From Henckelia pumila (taxonomy: Eukaryota > Streptophyta > Magnoliopsida > Lamiales > Gesneriaceae), in the NCBI RefSeq assembly GCF_033568475.1, contig NW_027331831.1, forward strand, positions 11,532,001-11,596,000: 64,000 bases of DNA, read 5' to 3'. Shown here piece by piece: positions 10,801 through 22,600 of the stretch; the first letter of the stretch is position 1; every line of letters begins with the position of its first letter. A model generated the notes under the pieces. It searched no databases. It saw only the letters and a program-made list of their open reading frames with translations, and was not told where the DNA came from. A program made the translations under genes and the position numbers.

Positions 10801-11864
10801 CTGATCCAGATATTGAATGAATAGTTGAAAACATTGTCCCTTTTATATAGTAATGACAAAAGAGTAAAGCTATCTGTGTTCGGGTAATAAGCTTGTAGAT
10901 TTTTAGGAACATAAGAAATGATCAAGCCCAAATAATATGCAAACTCATTGTAAAGTACAAGACATTGAAAGCAAGGAAATATGACATGATGCATCTTGCC
11001 TTCACATACAGAATGTGCTAACAAAAAGTATCTCCGTCTCCTTTCAAAAAAAAAAAAAAAAATTGGGCAAATCCAAGAATTACAAAAATATTTGACTAAA
11101 ATAACAACGAAGTGACCATCATACATTCTTCTTTAAAGTGTAAAAATTGAATCTTCTAATTTTAGTCAAGCTTTATAATATGTAATATAGCTATTGATAA
11201 GAAAATAACATAAATTTATCATGATTAGACAAACGGATAGACATTTGCAGAAGGAAAAAAAACCGGTGACTACAATTAAAATACCAGGAACTAATCTATA
11301 TTTTGATGATGAAAGAAAGAGTCGATTTGATACAATCCACAACAAGAGAATCAAAGTTAAATACAATTAACAAGGAAGATGATACTCTCTTCTGTTGCCC
11401 TAGTTCAAGGGGGAATATTCAAGAGTTTAACAATCCTAATGGGCCCTTCTTTTGTGTACTTTTGAGTGTTGGGGGCCAATGTGAACTGAGTCAGTGATGA
11501 ATGGGTATGTAGTGGGAAAATCCACAACACCACATCAAACATCAGGAGACTTCACATGAGGAAAATGTAGGTGTTCTGGCCAGAAAGAAACATGAAGTAT
11601 ATGACACACCCTGAATGAACTTCTATTTTAGAATAGATTCAAATCACAAAATAATTACTTCTCAAGACTTGCACCAACAAAACCAAACAGTTAGGGATCA
11701 ATGATAACTCTAAACTGTTACTAATAATTCTGTAACATCAAATGAAAAGAGTTAAGAATAACTCGATAAAGCAGGTGAGTAAGAACTTATAAGCATACCC
11801 TCTCGGACATCCTCAACGAGCATAGGAAATTTAGAACTGGTTTCTGACTGGTTTGACTGGATTC
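10801..11864. other. Unassigned sequence between gene fragment and Copia 1
   Basis: A poly-A run at 11047-11062 and several short frames on both strands, none with a recognisable domain. Minus-strand stretches near 11380-11500 and just below 11864 are open and could be exons of the same unrecognised gene. I cannot join them with confidence. Confidence 0.4.
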
Positions 11865-12473
11865 TGTTGGAAATATATTTAAATAAAATTTTTGAATAAA
11901 AATAATGGATCATGACTGTGAGAGTGTCTTTTGACTCTCCACATTCTTGAATTAATTTGAGACTTTTGGCTCTCCACATTCTTGAGTTAAATGAAAGATT
12001 AATTGATTTAATTAATCTTATGACTCTTGGTGTGCTTTTTGAAGTTTATAAATAGTGTTCTCATTTCCTCAATCCACACACATAATATTCAAGATCTCAC
12101 TCAATAATTCTCTTTCATTGTCATATTGTTAGCTTTTCATTTGGCCTCCGTTAAATTTTGGTGATAAAGTGAAGGTACGATTCAAGTTCGCCGGAGTAGT
12201 GAATTGTGCTTATTTTGCTACTGGTTTTTTCGTTGTATCCTAGGAAACAGACGTCTGTACGTGTTGATCCTCAAACATCTTGTGGAGGCGACGAATCTGT
12301 TTTAAGTAAACTATACTTGTTATAGGCCTCGGTTTGCTTAACTATTTCCTTATTCGTTTCATTCATATTGTTCAGTATTTACATACTCGTTATATTGTTG
12401 TATTATACTACGATCATTACTTGTTATTAGTATATTGTTTCTGTTCAATTCACGTTTATCATTTTGGCTAACA
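11865..12473 (+). repeat. 5' LTR of Copia element 1
   Basis: 609 bp, with a TATA box tataaatag at 12047-12055. It contains cagacgtctgtacgtgttga near 12247-12266. It pairs with 17476-18084. Confidence 0.92.
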
Positions 12474-12520
12474 AACTTAAAACAGACTTTTCGGTACTCA
12501 TTACGTGATTTGTTTCAGAA

Positions 12521-14100
12521 ATGGCTTCTGCTTCAAGTGAGACTACTCATGTTGCCCCTATTGTCACGGTTTCAAATCGTGTCGTTCCTCCGTTGCCCCA
12601 CGTAGTGCTGCCGTTCCTGTTGCAAACAGTCACGGAGAAAATCCAGAGAAGTTCACTGGTGTGGACTTCAAGAAGTGGCAGCAGAAAATGCTCTTCTACT
12701 TGACGACGATGAACCTGACTAGATACTTCTCGGAGGATGCTCCTAAGCTCAAGGAGGGTGAGGGAGATGTTGAATCCGTCAGTGCTTTGGAGACATGGAA
12801 TCATTCTGATTTCCTATGCCAAAATTACGTACTGAACGGATTGGAAGATTCGCTCTACAATGTGTATTGCGGAAAAAAAACGGCCAAAGAGCTGTGGGAA
12901 TCCCTTGACAGAAAGTACAAAACCGAGGATGCGGGGGCCAAGAAGTTTCTTGTAGGCCGCTTTCTGAATTTTAAGATGGTGGATTCCCAGCCGGTTATCA
13001 GCCAAGTTCAAGAGATCCAAGTGATTCTTCACGAGATTCACGCTGAGAAGATGGCGTTGAGCGAATCCTTCCAAGTGACGGCCATTGTTGAGAAGCTACC
13101 ACCAGCATGGAAGGATTTCAAGAACTACTTGAAACACAAACTAAAGGGGATGAATGTTGAAGAACTCTTTGTTCGACTTTGTATCAAGGAAGACAACAAG
13201 TGCTCTGAAAGACGACTGTTTTCTCCAGTTGCTGCTAAAGCAAATGTTGTCGAGCATGGCCAAAGCTCGAAAAAGAAACATTTCAATCTTTCGAACAAAA
13301 GGATAAAAATGGGACCAAAATGATGTCATTTCTGAAATGAATCTGGTTGGTTCAAATCCAAGGGATTGGTGGATTGACACTGGTTCCACTAGCAATGTTT
13401 GCTCTGACAAAGAGATGTTTGCAAATCTTGAGGAATCCGAGAACGGGGAAATGTTGTTCATGGGAAATTCTGCAACTTCTGAAATCAAGGGACAAGGAAA
13501 AGTGGTTTTGAAGATGACCTCTGGAAAAGAGCTGACTTTGAACAATGTATTATATGTGTCAGAAATCCGTAAGAACTTGGTGTCTGGGTCATTGCTTAAC
13601 AAGCATGGGTTTTGCATTGTGTATGAGTCAGATAAAGTTGTTTTGTCTAAGAGTGAAATGTTTGTTGGAAAAGGCTATGTAAGCAATGGGTTGTTCAAAC
13701 TCAATGTAATTGTTATTAAGCATGTGATCAATAAAATAAAATCTTCTGCTTACTTGCTTGAGTCTTCTAATTTGTGGCATGATAGACTAGGACATGTTAA
13801 TTATGATACGATTCGTAGATTAATTAACTTGAAAAGTATTCCTACATTCAAAATTGATACACAACACAAATGTGAAACTTGTGTTGAGGCAAAACTAACA
13901 AGATCATCTTTTCAAACAGTTGAAAGAAAAAGTAAACCCCTTGATTTGATTCACTCTGATCTATGTGATTTAAAAGGAGTACAAACACGTGGTGGAAACA
14001 AATACTTCATTACTTTTATTGACGATAGCACAAAATATTTTTATGTGTATCTTCTTAAAAATAAAGATGAAGCTATTGAAAAATTTATCCACTACAAAAG

Positions 14101-14134
<34 letters not shown>

Positions 14135-16575
14135 GTGCTAAGAAGTGATCGTGGAGGTAAGTATGAATCACCATTTGCTGAGTTTTGTGCTCAACATGGT
14201 ATCAAACACGAAAGAACTGCACCTTACTCTCCTCAGCAAAATGGTGTTGCAGAGCGAAAGAATCGCACTTTGAAAGAAATGATGAATGCAGTGTTACTGA
14301 TTTCTGGTTTACCACAGAATATGTGGGGGGAAGCTGTTCTGACAGCTAATTACCTTTTAAATAAGGTACCCCGGAAGAAGCAAGATAAAAGTCCATATGA
14401 ATTATGGAAATGAAGAATACCTTCATACCAATATTTGCGAGTGTGGGGGTGTCTTTCCAAGGTAGCCGTACCTACTCGGAAAAAGGTAAAAATTGGACCA
14501 AAAACTGTTGATTGCATTTTCATAGGATATGCACACAACAGTAGAGTCTATCGATTTCTTGTGTATGAATCTCAAATTCTTGACATTCATAAGAATACGA
14601 TAATGGAATCAAGAAATGTTTCGTTCTTTGAATATGTATTCCCTTTAAATATAAGGAAGAACCAAGTTCATCCAAAATATTACATGAGACAATGGAAAAA
14701 GAACAAGAGGCTAACTACGAGGTTAAACCTAGACGTAGCTAAAGAGCTAGAACTGAGAAATCATTTGGTCCAGATTTCAACACTTTCATGATGGAAAGTG
14801 AACCTCAAAGTTTCAAGAAAGCTGTTAATTCATCTGAAGGACCTCTATGGAAAGAGTCTATAAATTCCGAAATAGAATCCATTTTGCAAAATCATACGTG
14901 GGAACTAGTAGACCTTTCTCTTGGAAGCAAACCACTAGGTTATAAATGGATTTTTAAACGGAAAATGAAATTATATGGAACAATAGATAAATATAAATCC
15001 AGATTGGTAATCAAGGGTTACCGTCAACGTGAAGAGCTTGATTGTTTTGACACTTATTCTCCAGTAACAAGAATAACTTCAATTCGAGTGATACTTGCAA
15101 TTGTCGTCTTGCGAAATCTTGAAGTACACCAAATGGATGTAAAAACTGTCTTTCTAAATGGAGATTTAGAAGAAAAAATTTACATGGAACAACCTGAGGG
15201 ATTTTCTTATATGGAACAATAGATAAATATAAATCCAGATTGGTAATCAAGGGTTACCGTCAACGTGAAGAGCTTGATTGTTTTGACACTTATTCTCCAG
15301 TAACAAGAATAACTTCAATTCGAGTGATACTTGCAATTGTCGTCTTGCGAAATCTTGAAGTACACCAAATGGATGTAAAAACTGTCTTTCTAAATGGAGA
15401 TTTAGAAGAAAAAATTTACATGGAACAACCTGAGGGATTTTCTGTACCTGGGCAAGAAAATAAGGTTTGTAAATTGGTGAAGTTTTTGTATGGCTTAAAG
15501 CAAGTACCAAAACAATGACACAAAAAATTTGACAAAGCCATGCTAAAAAGTGGATTTAAAGTCAATGAGTGTGACAAATGAGTATGCGTAAAGAACACTG
15601 AAAGTGGCTATGTCATTTTATGTCTTTACGTATATGACATGCTTATCATCGGAAGCAATGATAAGATGATCAAATCCACTAAAAAACTGCTGAACTCGAA
15701 ATTCGACATGAAGGATTTGGGATTAGCCGATGTCATTCTTGGAATTAAAATCCATAGAACATCAGAAGGGATGGTTTTATGTCAGTCACATTATGTGGAC
15801 AAAATACTTGAGAAATTCAATAAGGATGACTCTGCATTGACTAGAACCCCGATAGATACAAGTCAACATCTATCAAATAGTCGGGGTGAGAGTATCTCCC
15901 AATTAGAATACTCTCGAGTAATTGGAAGTCTGATGTACTTAATGAGTTGTACACAACCAGACATAGCCTATGCAATAATCAAATTGAGCAGATTCACGAG
16001 TAATCCAGGAGCTGAACATTGGAAAGCAATTATCAGATTGTTAAGGTATTTAAGATACACTCGTGATCATGGGCTGCACTATACTAGATATTCTGATGTT
16101 ATTGAAGGATACAGTGATGCAAACTGGATATCTGATATGAAAGACTCAAAATCTACAAGTGGATTTGTATTCAATTTAGGAGGTGCAGCAATTGCTTGGA
16201 AATATTATAAACAAACTATAATAGTCAGATCCACGATGGAATATGAGTTTATAGCACTTGATAAGTGTGGTGAAGAGGCTGAATGGTTGCGTCTATTCTT
16301 AGAAGATGTTCCAGGATGGGTGAAACATGTACCGGCTATTTGCATTCATTGTGATATTCAATCTGCGATCGGAAGGGCACAAAACAAGATGTATAATATA
16401 AATTCTAGACATATACGTCGTAGACACAATACCATTAGACAACTACTCTCAACTGGAGTTATCTCTATTGACTATGTAAAGTCAAAGGATAAAATAGTGG
16501 ATCCGTTAACCAAAGGGTAAAACAGAGAGTTAGTTGAAAATTCTTCAAAAGGAATGTGACTGAAGCCTATGGAAT
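12521..16575 (+). pseudogene. Copia element 1 gag-pol polyprotein, broken
   Basis: Gag starts at ATG 12521, shifts frame near 12595 and continues as the frame around 12661 (EKFTGV-DFKKWQQKML) to TGA 13321. The CCHC zinc knuckle expected before the protease is missing. Protease: WWIDTGSTSNVC. GAG-pre-integrase: LWHDRLGHVNYDT with CETCVEAK. Integrase: IHSDLCDL, LRSDRGGKYES, NGVAERKNRT (D, D, E present). TGA at 14411-14413; frame change near 14700-14740 and an in-frame TAA near 14734. RT carries an exact 236-bp duplication (shifting frame), TGAs near 15517 and 15579, and YVYDML where copia has YVDD. RNase [11 protein letters not shown]. The C-terminal tail has TAA at about 16518 and the match ends near 16575. 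Confidence 0.9.
14971..15442 (+). repeat. Exact 236-bp tandem duplication in reverse transcriptase
   Basis: 14971-15206 and 15207-15442 read identically from ttatatggaacaatag to gagggattttct. The unit is not a multiple of three, so it shifts the frame and repeats the RT segment from YKSRLVIKGYRQ to EQPEGFS. Confidence 0.95.
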
Positions 16576-17013
16576 AAATTGGTGCGAAGGAAAACCCAAT
16601 CTATGCTGACTGGAAATCCCAAGAACTAGGTTCAATAGGACAACCTAATCGCACTGGTTTGGTAGATCACTGTGGGGGTTATCCCTAGTCTATTCCTATT
16701 GCAAACAGTAAATTTTGAGGATAAGCATATTGCTTTAAATGATTCTGATGAAATTCAACATAGAATCACCTATGTGAGAGAGAAGTAGGGCTGCTTCGAA
16801 GGAGTTGCAAGACTCAATTCTAGACCCTCTTACAGAACCAGACGTGTGTTAATGGCCAAAACGAACACAATCATGAGAACTGAATTGTATCAGGGAGAGT
16901 CCTGTGTGAAGTATATCTTAATTTAAACAAACGGATGTACAGTTCAAATACATCGCGTCTACTGTCAACCAGTACATTACTATGATTTCACAAGGAAACG
17001 TTCAAAGGGTAAT

Positions 17014-17392
17014 TGTGACGCCCGAGGCTGAAGAGGCAGGGAGTGATCGCCGGTGCCAAGAGGTTGCACGGACAATGAGCGGCTCCTGGTAGGCTTCTAG
17101 GCGGAGGGAGACATGAATGAAACGATCTCGTGCCGGAATGAGAGGGGATTCTGAGACTGTGTAGGTATGGGACTACATAGTTGAGGAGGGTTTAAAAGAT
17201 TTCATATGTACTGCTCATATCAAGAAGGTGCATCTTCTTTTCGGAAGCTCATCAAATAAGAACTCCAAAGTTAAGCGTGCTTGACTTGGGGCAATTATAG
17301 GATGGGTGACCCCTGGGAAGTTTTTCAGGGTGCGTGTGAGTGAGGACATAAGCACGCTGAAAAGACCCATCTTGATACAGTGGGGCGTTACA
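17014..17392 (+). mobile_element. Cassandra solo LTR carrying 5S rRNA-like sequence
   Basis: It begins TGTGACGCCCGAGG and ends GGGGCGTTACA, flanked by a perfect 5-bp duplication gtaat (17009-17013 and 17393-17397). Internally, about 17258-17335 is 5S rRNA-like: aactccaaagttaagcgtgc includes the A box, and ggatgggtgacc (17300-17311) is the C box, followed by cctgggaag. Cassandra elements are the known TRIM-type retrotransposons whose LTRs carry 5S sequence. Only one LTR with flanking duplication is present, so this is a solo LTR left by LTR-LTR recombination. It lies in the untranslated region of Copia 1, upstream of that element's 3' LTR. Confidence 0.92.
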
Positions 17393-17475
17393 GTAATACC
17401 TACATATCCTATGCCAGATTAAACTGTAGAGCTTTATCACCAAAATTCGTATCAATTTTCATTCATGTGGGGGAT

Positions 17476-18084
17476 TGTTGGAAATATATTTAAATAAAAT
17501 TTTTGAATGAAAATAATGGATCATGAATGTGAGAGTGTCCTTTGTCTCTCCACATTCTTGAATTAATTTGAGACTTTTGGCTCTCCACATTCTTGAGTTA
17601 AATGAAAGATTAATTGAGTTAATTAATCTTATGACTCTTGGTGTGCTTTTTGAAGCTAATAAATAGTGTGCTCATTTTCTCAATCCACACACATAATATT
17701 CAAGATGTCACTCAAGAATTCTCTTGCATTGTCATATTGTTAGCTTTTCATTTGGCCTCCGTTAAGTTTTGGTGATAAAGTGAAGTACGATTCAAGTTCG
17801 TCGGAGTAGTGAATTTGTGCTTAGTTTGCTACTGATTTTTTCGTTGTATCCTGGGAAACAGACGTCTGTACGTGTTGATCCTCAAGCATCTTGTGGAGGC
17901 GACGAATCTGTTTTAAGGAAACTGTACTTGTTACAGGCCTCAGTTTGCTTAACTGTTTCCTTATTCGTTTCATTCAAATTCTTCAGTATTTACATACTCG
18001 TTATACTGTTGTATTGTACTACGATCATTACTTGTTATTAGTATATTATTTTTGTTCAATTCACGTTTAGCATTTTGGCTAATA
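17476..18084 (+). repeat. 3' LTR of Copia element 1
   Basis: 609 bp, partner of 11865-12473, preceded by the polypurine tract atgtggggga at about 17465-17474. Confidence 0.92.
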
Positions 18085-18905
18085 GCTTCTCCACTTTGCT
18101 CATTTGGAAAACAGAAGTCCAAGCTCTCTTTCAACTTTCCCCGAATGAAAAAACACCATCAGCCATGAACAATCGCAAACACGATTTTGTACATGCCGCC
18201 CATAGGGTGACGTGTCCCCCCATGATTGGTCCAAATCAGTGTCCCACATGGGGCCCACTGATTTGGACCAATCAAAACACGCCACGCTACCCACAGAGCA
18301 CTACCCTGTCGATAGCATCGACATCTCCACCAAACACAAGCATGTACAAAAGAGTCGAGTGGAAAACAAATTTAAATCACCTGCGATTTCTCCGAGTTTT
18401 CATAGTGCACACTTGATTTTCTTGGTGAGTCAATACATAAACAGATTTTGAGGTCACTCTCCAAGGATTTGCTTGCAAGACTGTTCGTAGAAATACGCAA
18501 AATACAATATTCAATTACTCAAAGACTTGATCAAGTGCTTAAAAATTTTATATTGTTCATAATCATGCAAAAAAGAGTTGGGCCTTCTCATCATAAACTT
18601 TTTTGACTCTGACAGTACAAAGCCTGGTATACTTGCATATCAAATTTCAATCTCTCTTCCAGATGTTTACTATTGGAGAATCCATGAATCATTCACCGTG
18701 TAAACATAGAAAGGAGAGTAAAAACAAATTTGAAACAAGATTTGAAGTATCAATACGCAGTTCACACACCATCAACTGGATCATATAGCTAATTAGAGCA
18801 TTTACTTGAAAGTTAAAACAAACAAACAAACAAAAAATAAATGCATAAGATGCAACTATGAATCAAATTTAGTAATCTTCAACCAATAAAAGCGAAAACG
18901 AAAAA
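18085..18905. other. Intergenic between Copia 1 and Copia 2
   Basis: Contains the inverted repeat listed separately. Otherwise only short frames without recognisable domains. The minus-strand frame near 18100-18170 is open toward Copia 1 and might continue the unrecognised gene, but this is unproven. Confidence 0.5.
18223..18274. repeat. Perfect 19-bp inverted repeat with CCAAT motifs
   Basis: The arms 18223-18241 (tgattggtccaaatcagtg) and 18256-18274 are perfect reverse complements around a 14-base GC-rich loop, tcccacatggggcc. Each arm contains ATTGG/CCAAT. It could form a stable hairpin or act as paired CCAAT boxes. No gene is assigned to it. Confidence 0.9.
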
Positions 18906-18910
18906 TGCTT

Positions 18911-19538
18911 TGTAGAAAAGAGTGTTGACTTTAGCATTAGTTGCAAATCATCTGGTCAAAGGCAGTCAAGATGATCCAACGGCTTAGACTAACAGAATCA
19001 GCTAAGGTGGTTAGTTGGTTAGTAGAGTTAGTTTAATTAGTCTTGGTCCTGGATTAACAACTTGGATAAATATCAAGATTAATCTCCAGAGATAACACTC
19101 AAGATTGAGATCTGAAATTGGAGTTTCTAAATCCTTCGAAGAACATTGAGAAACTTGCTGCTGTGAGCAAGATCAAAGATCATTGATAGAAGTGCTACCT
19201 GTCTTGGAGCTGGAACTTCTGAGAATCGATCGCATTGTTCTTGCGTATAGAAGCTATTATTCTTCTGTGTAGTTTTTCTTGGGGTTATACCTATTGCGAG
19301 GGATTGTATAGAACACTTCTTGGTTGATTGATTATTAGTGAATTCCTTTGGGTGTTACCCAAGATCCTTGGATGTAGGATTGAACAAATCCGAACCAAGT
19401 AAATCGTTGCGCATTTATTATTTGTTTGGTATTTGTTCTTATTTCTGGAATTGCTTGTTGATTGATTGCATGACATTCGCTATGAATTGTCATCGTGGTT
19501 GTGATATATATTGATTTCTTGTGCTTGGATTTACAACA
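18911..19538 (+). repeat. 5' LTR of Copia element 2
   Basis: 628 bp, TG...CA termini, partner of 23739-24366. Confidence 0.96.
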
Positions 19539-19540
19539 AG

Positions 19541-19552
19541 TGGTATCAGAGC
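19541..19552 (+). promoter_or_regulatory. Primer-binding site (tRNA-iMet) of Copia 2
   Basis: TGGTATCAGAGC is complementary to the 3' end of initiator methionine tRNA, the usual primer for plant copia elements. Confidence 0.92.
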
Positions 19553-19662
19553 CTCAAGATTAAGATCTTGGGGCCTAAGGATCCGACTAGGTGTTCTAAT
19601 ATGTCTCGGCTACAAAGAATTTCCATCAAGAACTTCAAAGCTCTTGAGTGAACGATCAAAGA

Positions 19663-22600
19663 ATGTCTACGAGCAGGGGATACTCTTTAGCTATGCCCAC
19701 ATCAAGGTTTGAGGTGGAAAAGTTTGATGGAAAGAATGACTTCAATCTATGGAGGGAAAAGATGATAGCACACCTGGGAAACTTAGGATTAGATGAAGCA
19801 CTGAAAGGAGAATCAAAGATTCCAGATACAACCGAAAACAAGCTTGAAATATTGAAGAAGGCTAGGAACACTATAGTTCTCAGCCTGAGTGACCAAATTC
19901 TCAGAAAAGTGGTAAGGGAAAAAACGACAGCTGATATGTGGCTCAAATTGGAGCAACTCTACATGACAAAAACACTGCCCAATAGGATATATCTGAAGCA
20001 GAGATTCTATAGTTACAAGATGAATGAAAACAGGTCTATTGATGAGAACATAGATGAGTTCACAAAGTTGTTGTCAGACCTGAAAAACATGGATGTAAAA
20101 ATAGATGAGGAGGACCAAGCTATTTTCTTACTCAACTCACTGCCGAAGGACTATGACCAATTGAGAGATACCCTAAAGTATGGAAAGGAAACTCTTACTC
20201 TTGAAGAAGTCACTGGTGCAGCCTATTCCAAAGAACTTGATCTAAAGGCTAATGGAAGGCATCTTAAGCCTATGGGAGAAGGACTAAATGTAAGAGGTAG
20301 ATCACAAGAAAGGAAGGGATCTGCCAACAGATGGAGATCCAAGTCAAGGTCCAAGTCAAGGCCAAGAAGAACATGCTGGTCCTGTAAAAAGGAAGGTCAT
20401 ATTCGAAGGTTCTGCCCCTTGAGAAAAATGAATCAAGGACAGGAAGACACTCCAAATCCAAAAACAGCAAATGTACTTCAAGGATATGAAGAAGCTGAAG
20501 TGTTGACTGTTTCCACTGATGATCCAAAGGATGAATGGATCCTAGACTCTGGATGTACGTACCACATGTCTCCTAGAAGAGATTGGTTCCATGACTTTCA
20601 AGAAACAGACACAGGGTATGTGTTGCTGGGGAACAATCAGCCTTGCAAAATTAATGGCAGTGGATCTGTTAAACTCAAAATGTGGGATGACTCTATTAAA
20701 ATCCTAACTGATGTAAGGTACATCCCTGAGTTGAAAAGGAACCTAATATCTTTAGGTACCTTAGACCAAAAGGGTATGAGCTATAAAGCACAAGGTGGCA
20801 CTCTCAAAGTAGTAAAGGGTTCTCTTGTTATTATGAAAGCTACCTTAAAACAGGGTCTCTATGTGCTTCAAGGAAACACATTATCATCCGAGGTAAATGT
20901 GATCACATCTGACCAAGATCATACACTACTGTGGCATCAGAGGCTTGGTCACATGAGTCTACAGGGACTGCAAGAGCTCAGTAAACAGGGCTTCCTAGAT
21001 CAGAAGGAAGTTAAGAATCTGGAATTCTGTGAAAGCTGTGTGCTTGGGAAAACTCATAGGCTAAAGTTTAAAACAGCCACTCACAACACAAAATCATCAC
21101 TGGATTATATTCATGCTGACCTCTGGGGCTCCCCTCAGGTAACACAATCTCTATCCAAATGCCAGTACTTTATTTCTCTGATTGATGATTTTTCCAGAAA
21201 AGTATGGATCTATTTTTTGAAGTCTAAAAACCAAGATTTTAGTAAGTTTGTAGAATTGAAAACCTTAGTAGAAAATCAATCATCAAAGAAAATTAAAACT
21301 CTAAGGACAGACAATGGCCTAGAGTTTTGCAATCATGAGTTTGATGATTACTGTTCAAAACATGGCATTGCTAGACATAGGACGTGTACTTACACTCCAC
21401 AGCAAAATGGAGTTGCTGAACGCATGAATAGGACAATAATGAACAAAGTAAGGTGCATGCTAAGTAAGAGTGGACTGCCTCAAAAGTTCTGGGCAGAGGC
21501 AGCATCTACAGCTTGTCATCTTATAAACTTGTCACCTTCTTCTGCTATTGAGTTTATGGTACCTGATCATAAATGGTCTAACATTAAACCAAGTTACAAG
21601 CATTTAAGGACCTTTGGTTGTTTTGTTTATATTCATACTAGTCAGGGAAAATTAAGTCCTAGAGCCAAGAAAGGTATCTTCTTAGGATACCCAACTGGTG
21701 TAAAAGGATATAGAATATGGCTTTTAGATGAACAAAAATGCATTATCAGCAGAGATGTAGTGTTTAATGAGTCGGTCTTTTATGCTAATAAATCTGTTCC
21801 AGCAGCAGCCAGCTCTAAACAAGCTGAGCAGCCTTTTCAGGATGAAGATCAGTATCAAACATTCAACAATGGATAGTATAAGGATGAAGGTGGAGCAGAT
21901 CAAGGTCCACCTGAAGACTCTTATGACATAGCTCAAAATGAACTTCAAAAGTCTATTGGTAAAGGTGAACAAGGTCATGATACTGAATGTGAAACCAATC
22001 TGAAAGATTATAAATTAGCTAGAGACAGAATCAGAAGAGAAGTCAGGCTGCCCTCCAGATTTGCATCATCTGAGTTCACTGCATTTGCTCTTAATATGGC
22101 TGAATTAGTGGAGTTGCAAGAGCCAACATCTTATGAAGAGGCAATGAAAAGTAAAGACAGTGCTCTGTGGCAGATTGCTATGCAAGAGGAGTATAAATCC
22201 TTGATTAAGAACAATGACAACAAAAGAGTTATTGGATGCAAATGGATTTATAAGAGAAAACCGGGAATCCCAGGAGTTGAGAAGCCTAGGTACAAGGCTA
22301 GATTAGTTGCAAAAGGTTTCTCTCAAGTGGAAGGCATAGATTATCATGAGATATTCTCTCCTGTAGTGAAGCACACTTCAATCAGAATTCTACTTGCCAT
22401 CACTGCTATGCAAGATCTTGAACTTGAACAACTAGATGTCAAAACAGCCTTTCTACATGGTAAATTAGAAGAAGAGATTATGATGGCACAACCAAGAGGG
22501 TTTGAAGCTAATCTCAAAGCTGAACAAGTTTGCTTGCTGAAGAAGTCTCTTTATGGGCTTAAACAATCACCAAGACAATGGTATAAGCGTTTTGATGATT

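Larger units (their letters stand above)
11865..18084 (+). mobile_element. Ty1/copia retrotransposon (Copia element 1), decayed
   Basis: Two 609-bp LTRs begin TGTTGGAAATATA and end CTAACA/CTAATA. The flanks gattc (11860-11864) and gcttc (18085-18089) fit a 5-bp duplication with one change. Between them lies a gag-protease-integrase-RT-RNase H polyprotein in copia order, with stops, frameshifts, a duplication and loss of the gag zinc knuckle. The purine tract atgtggggga precedes the 3' LTR. By eye the LTRs differ at about 31 sites (near 95% identity), older than Copia element 2. A Cassandra solo LTR sits between RNase H and the 3' LTR. Confidence 0.92.

Noticed and set aside
17258-17335. Genuine 5S rRNA gene
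   Set aside because: The 5' part of 5S and several internal bases differ, and the block sits inside a TG...CA LTR with target duplication, as in Cassandra.
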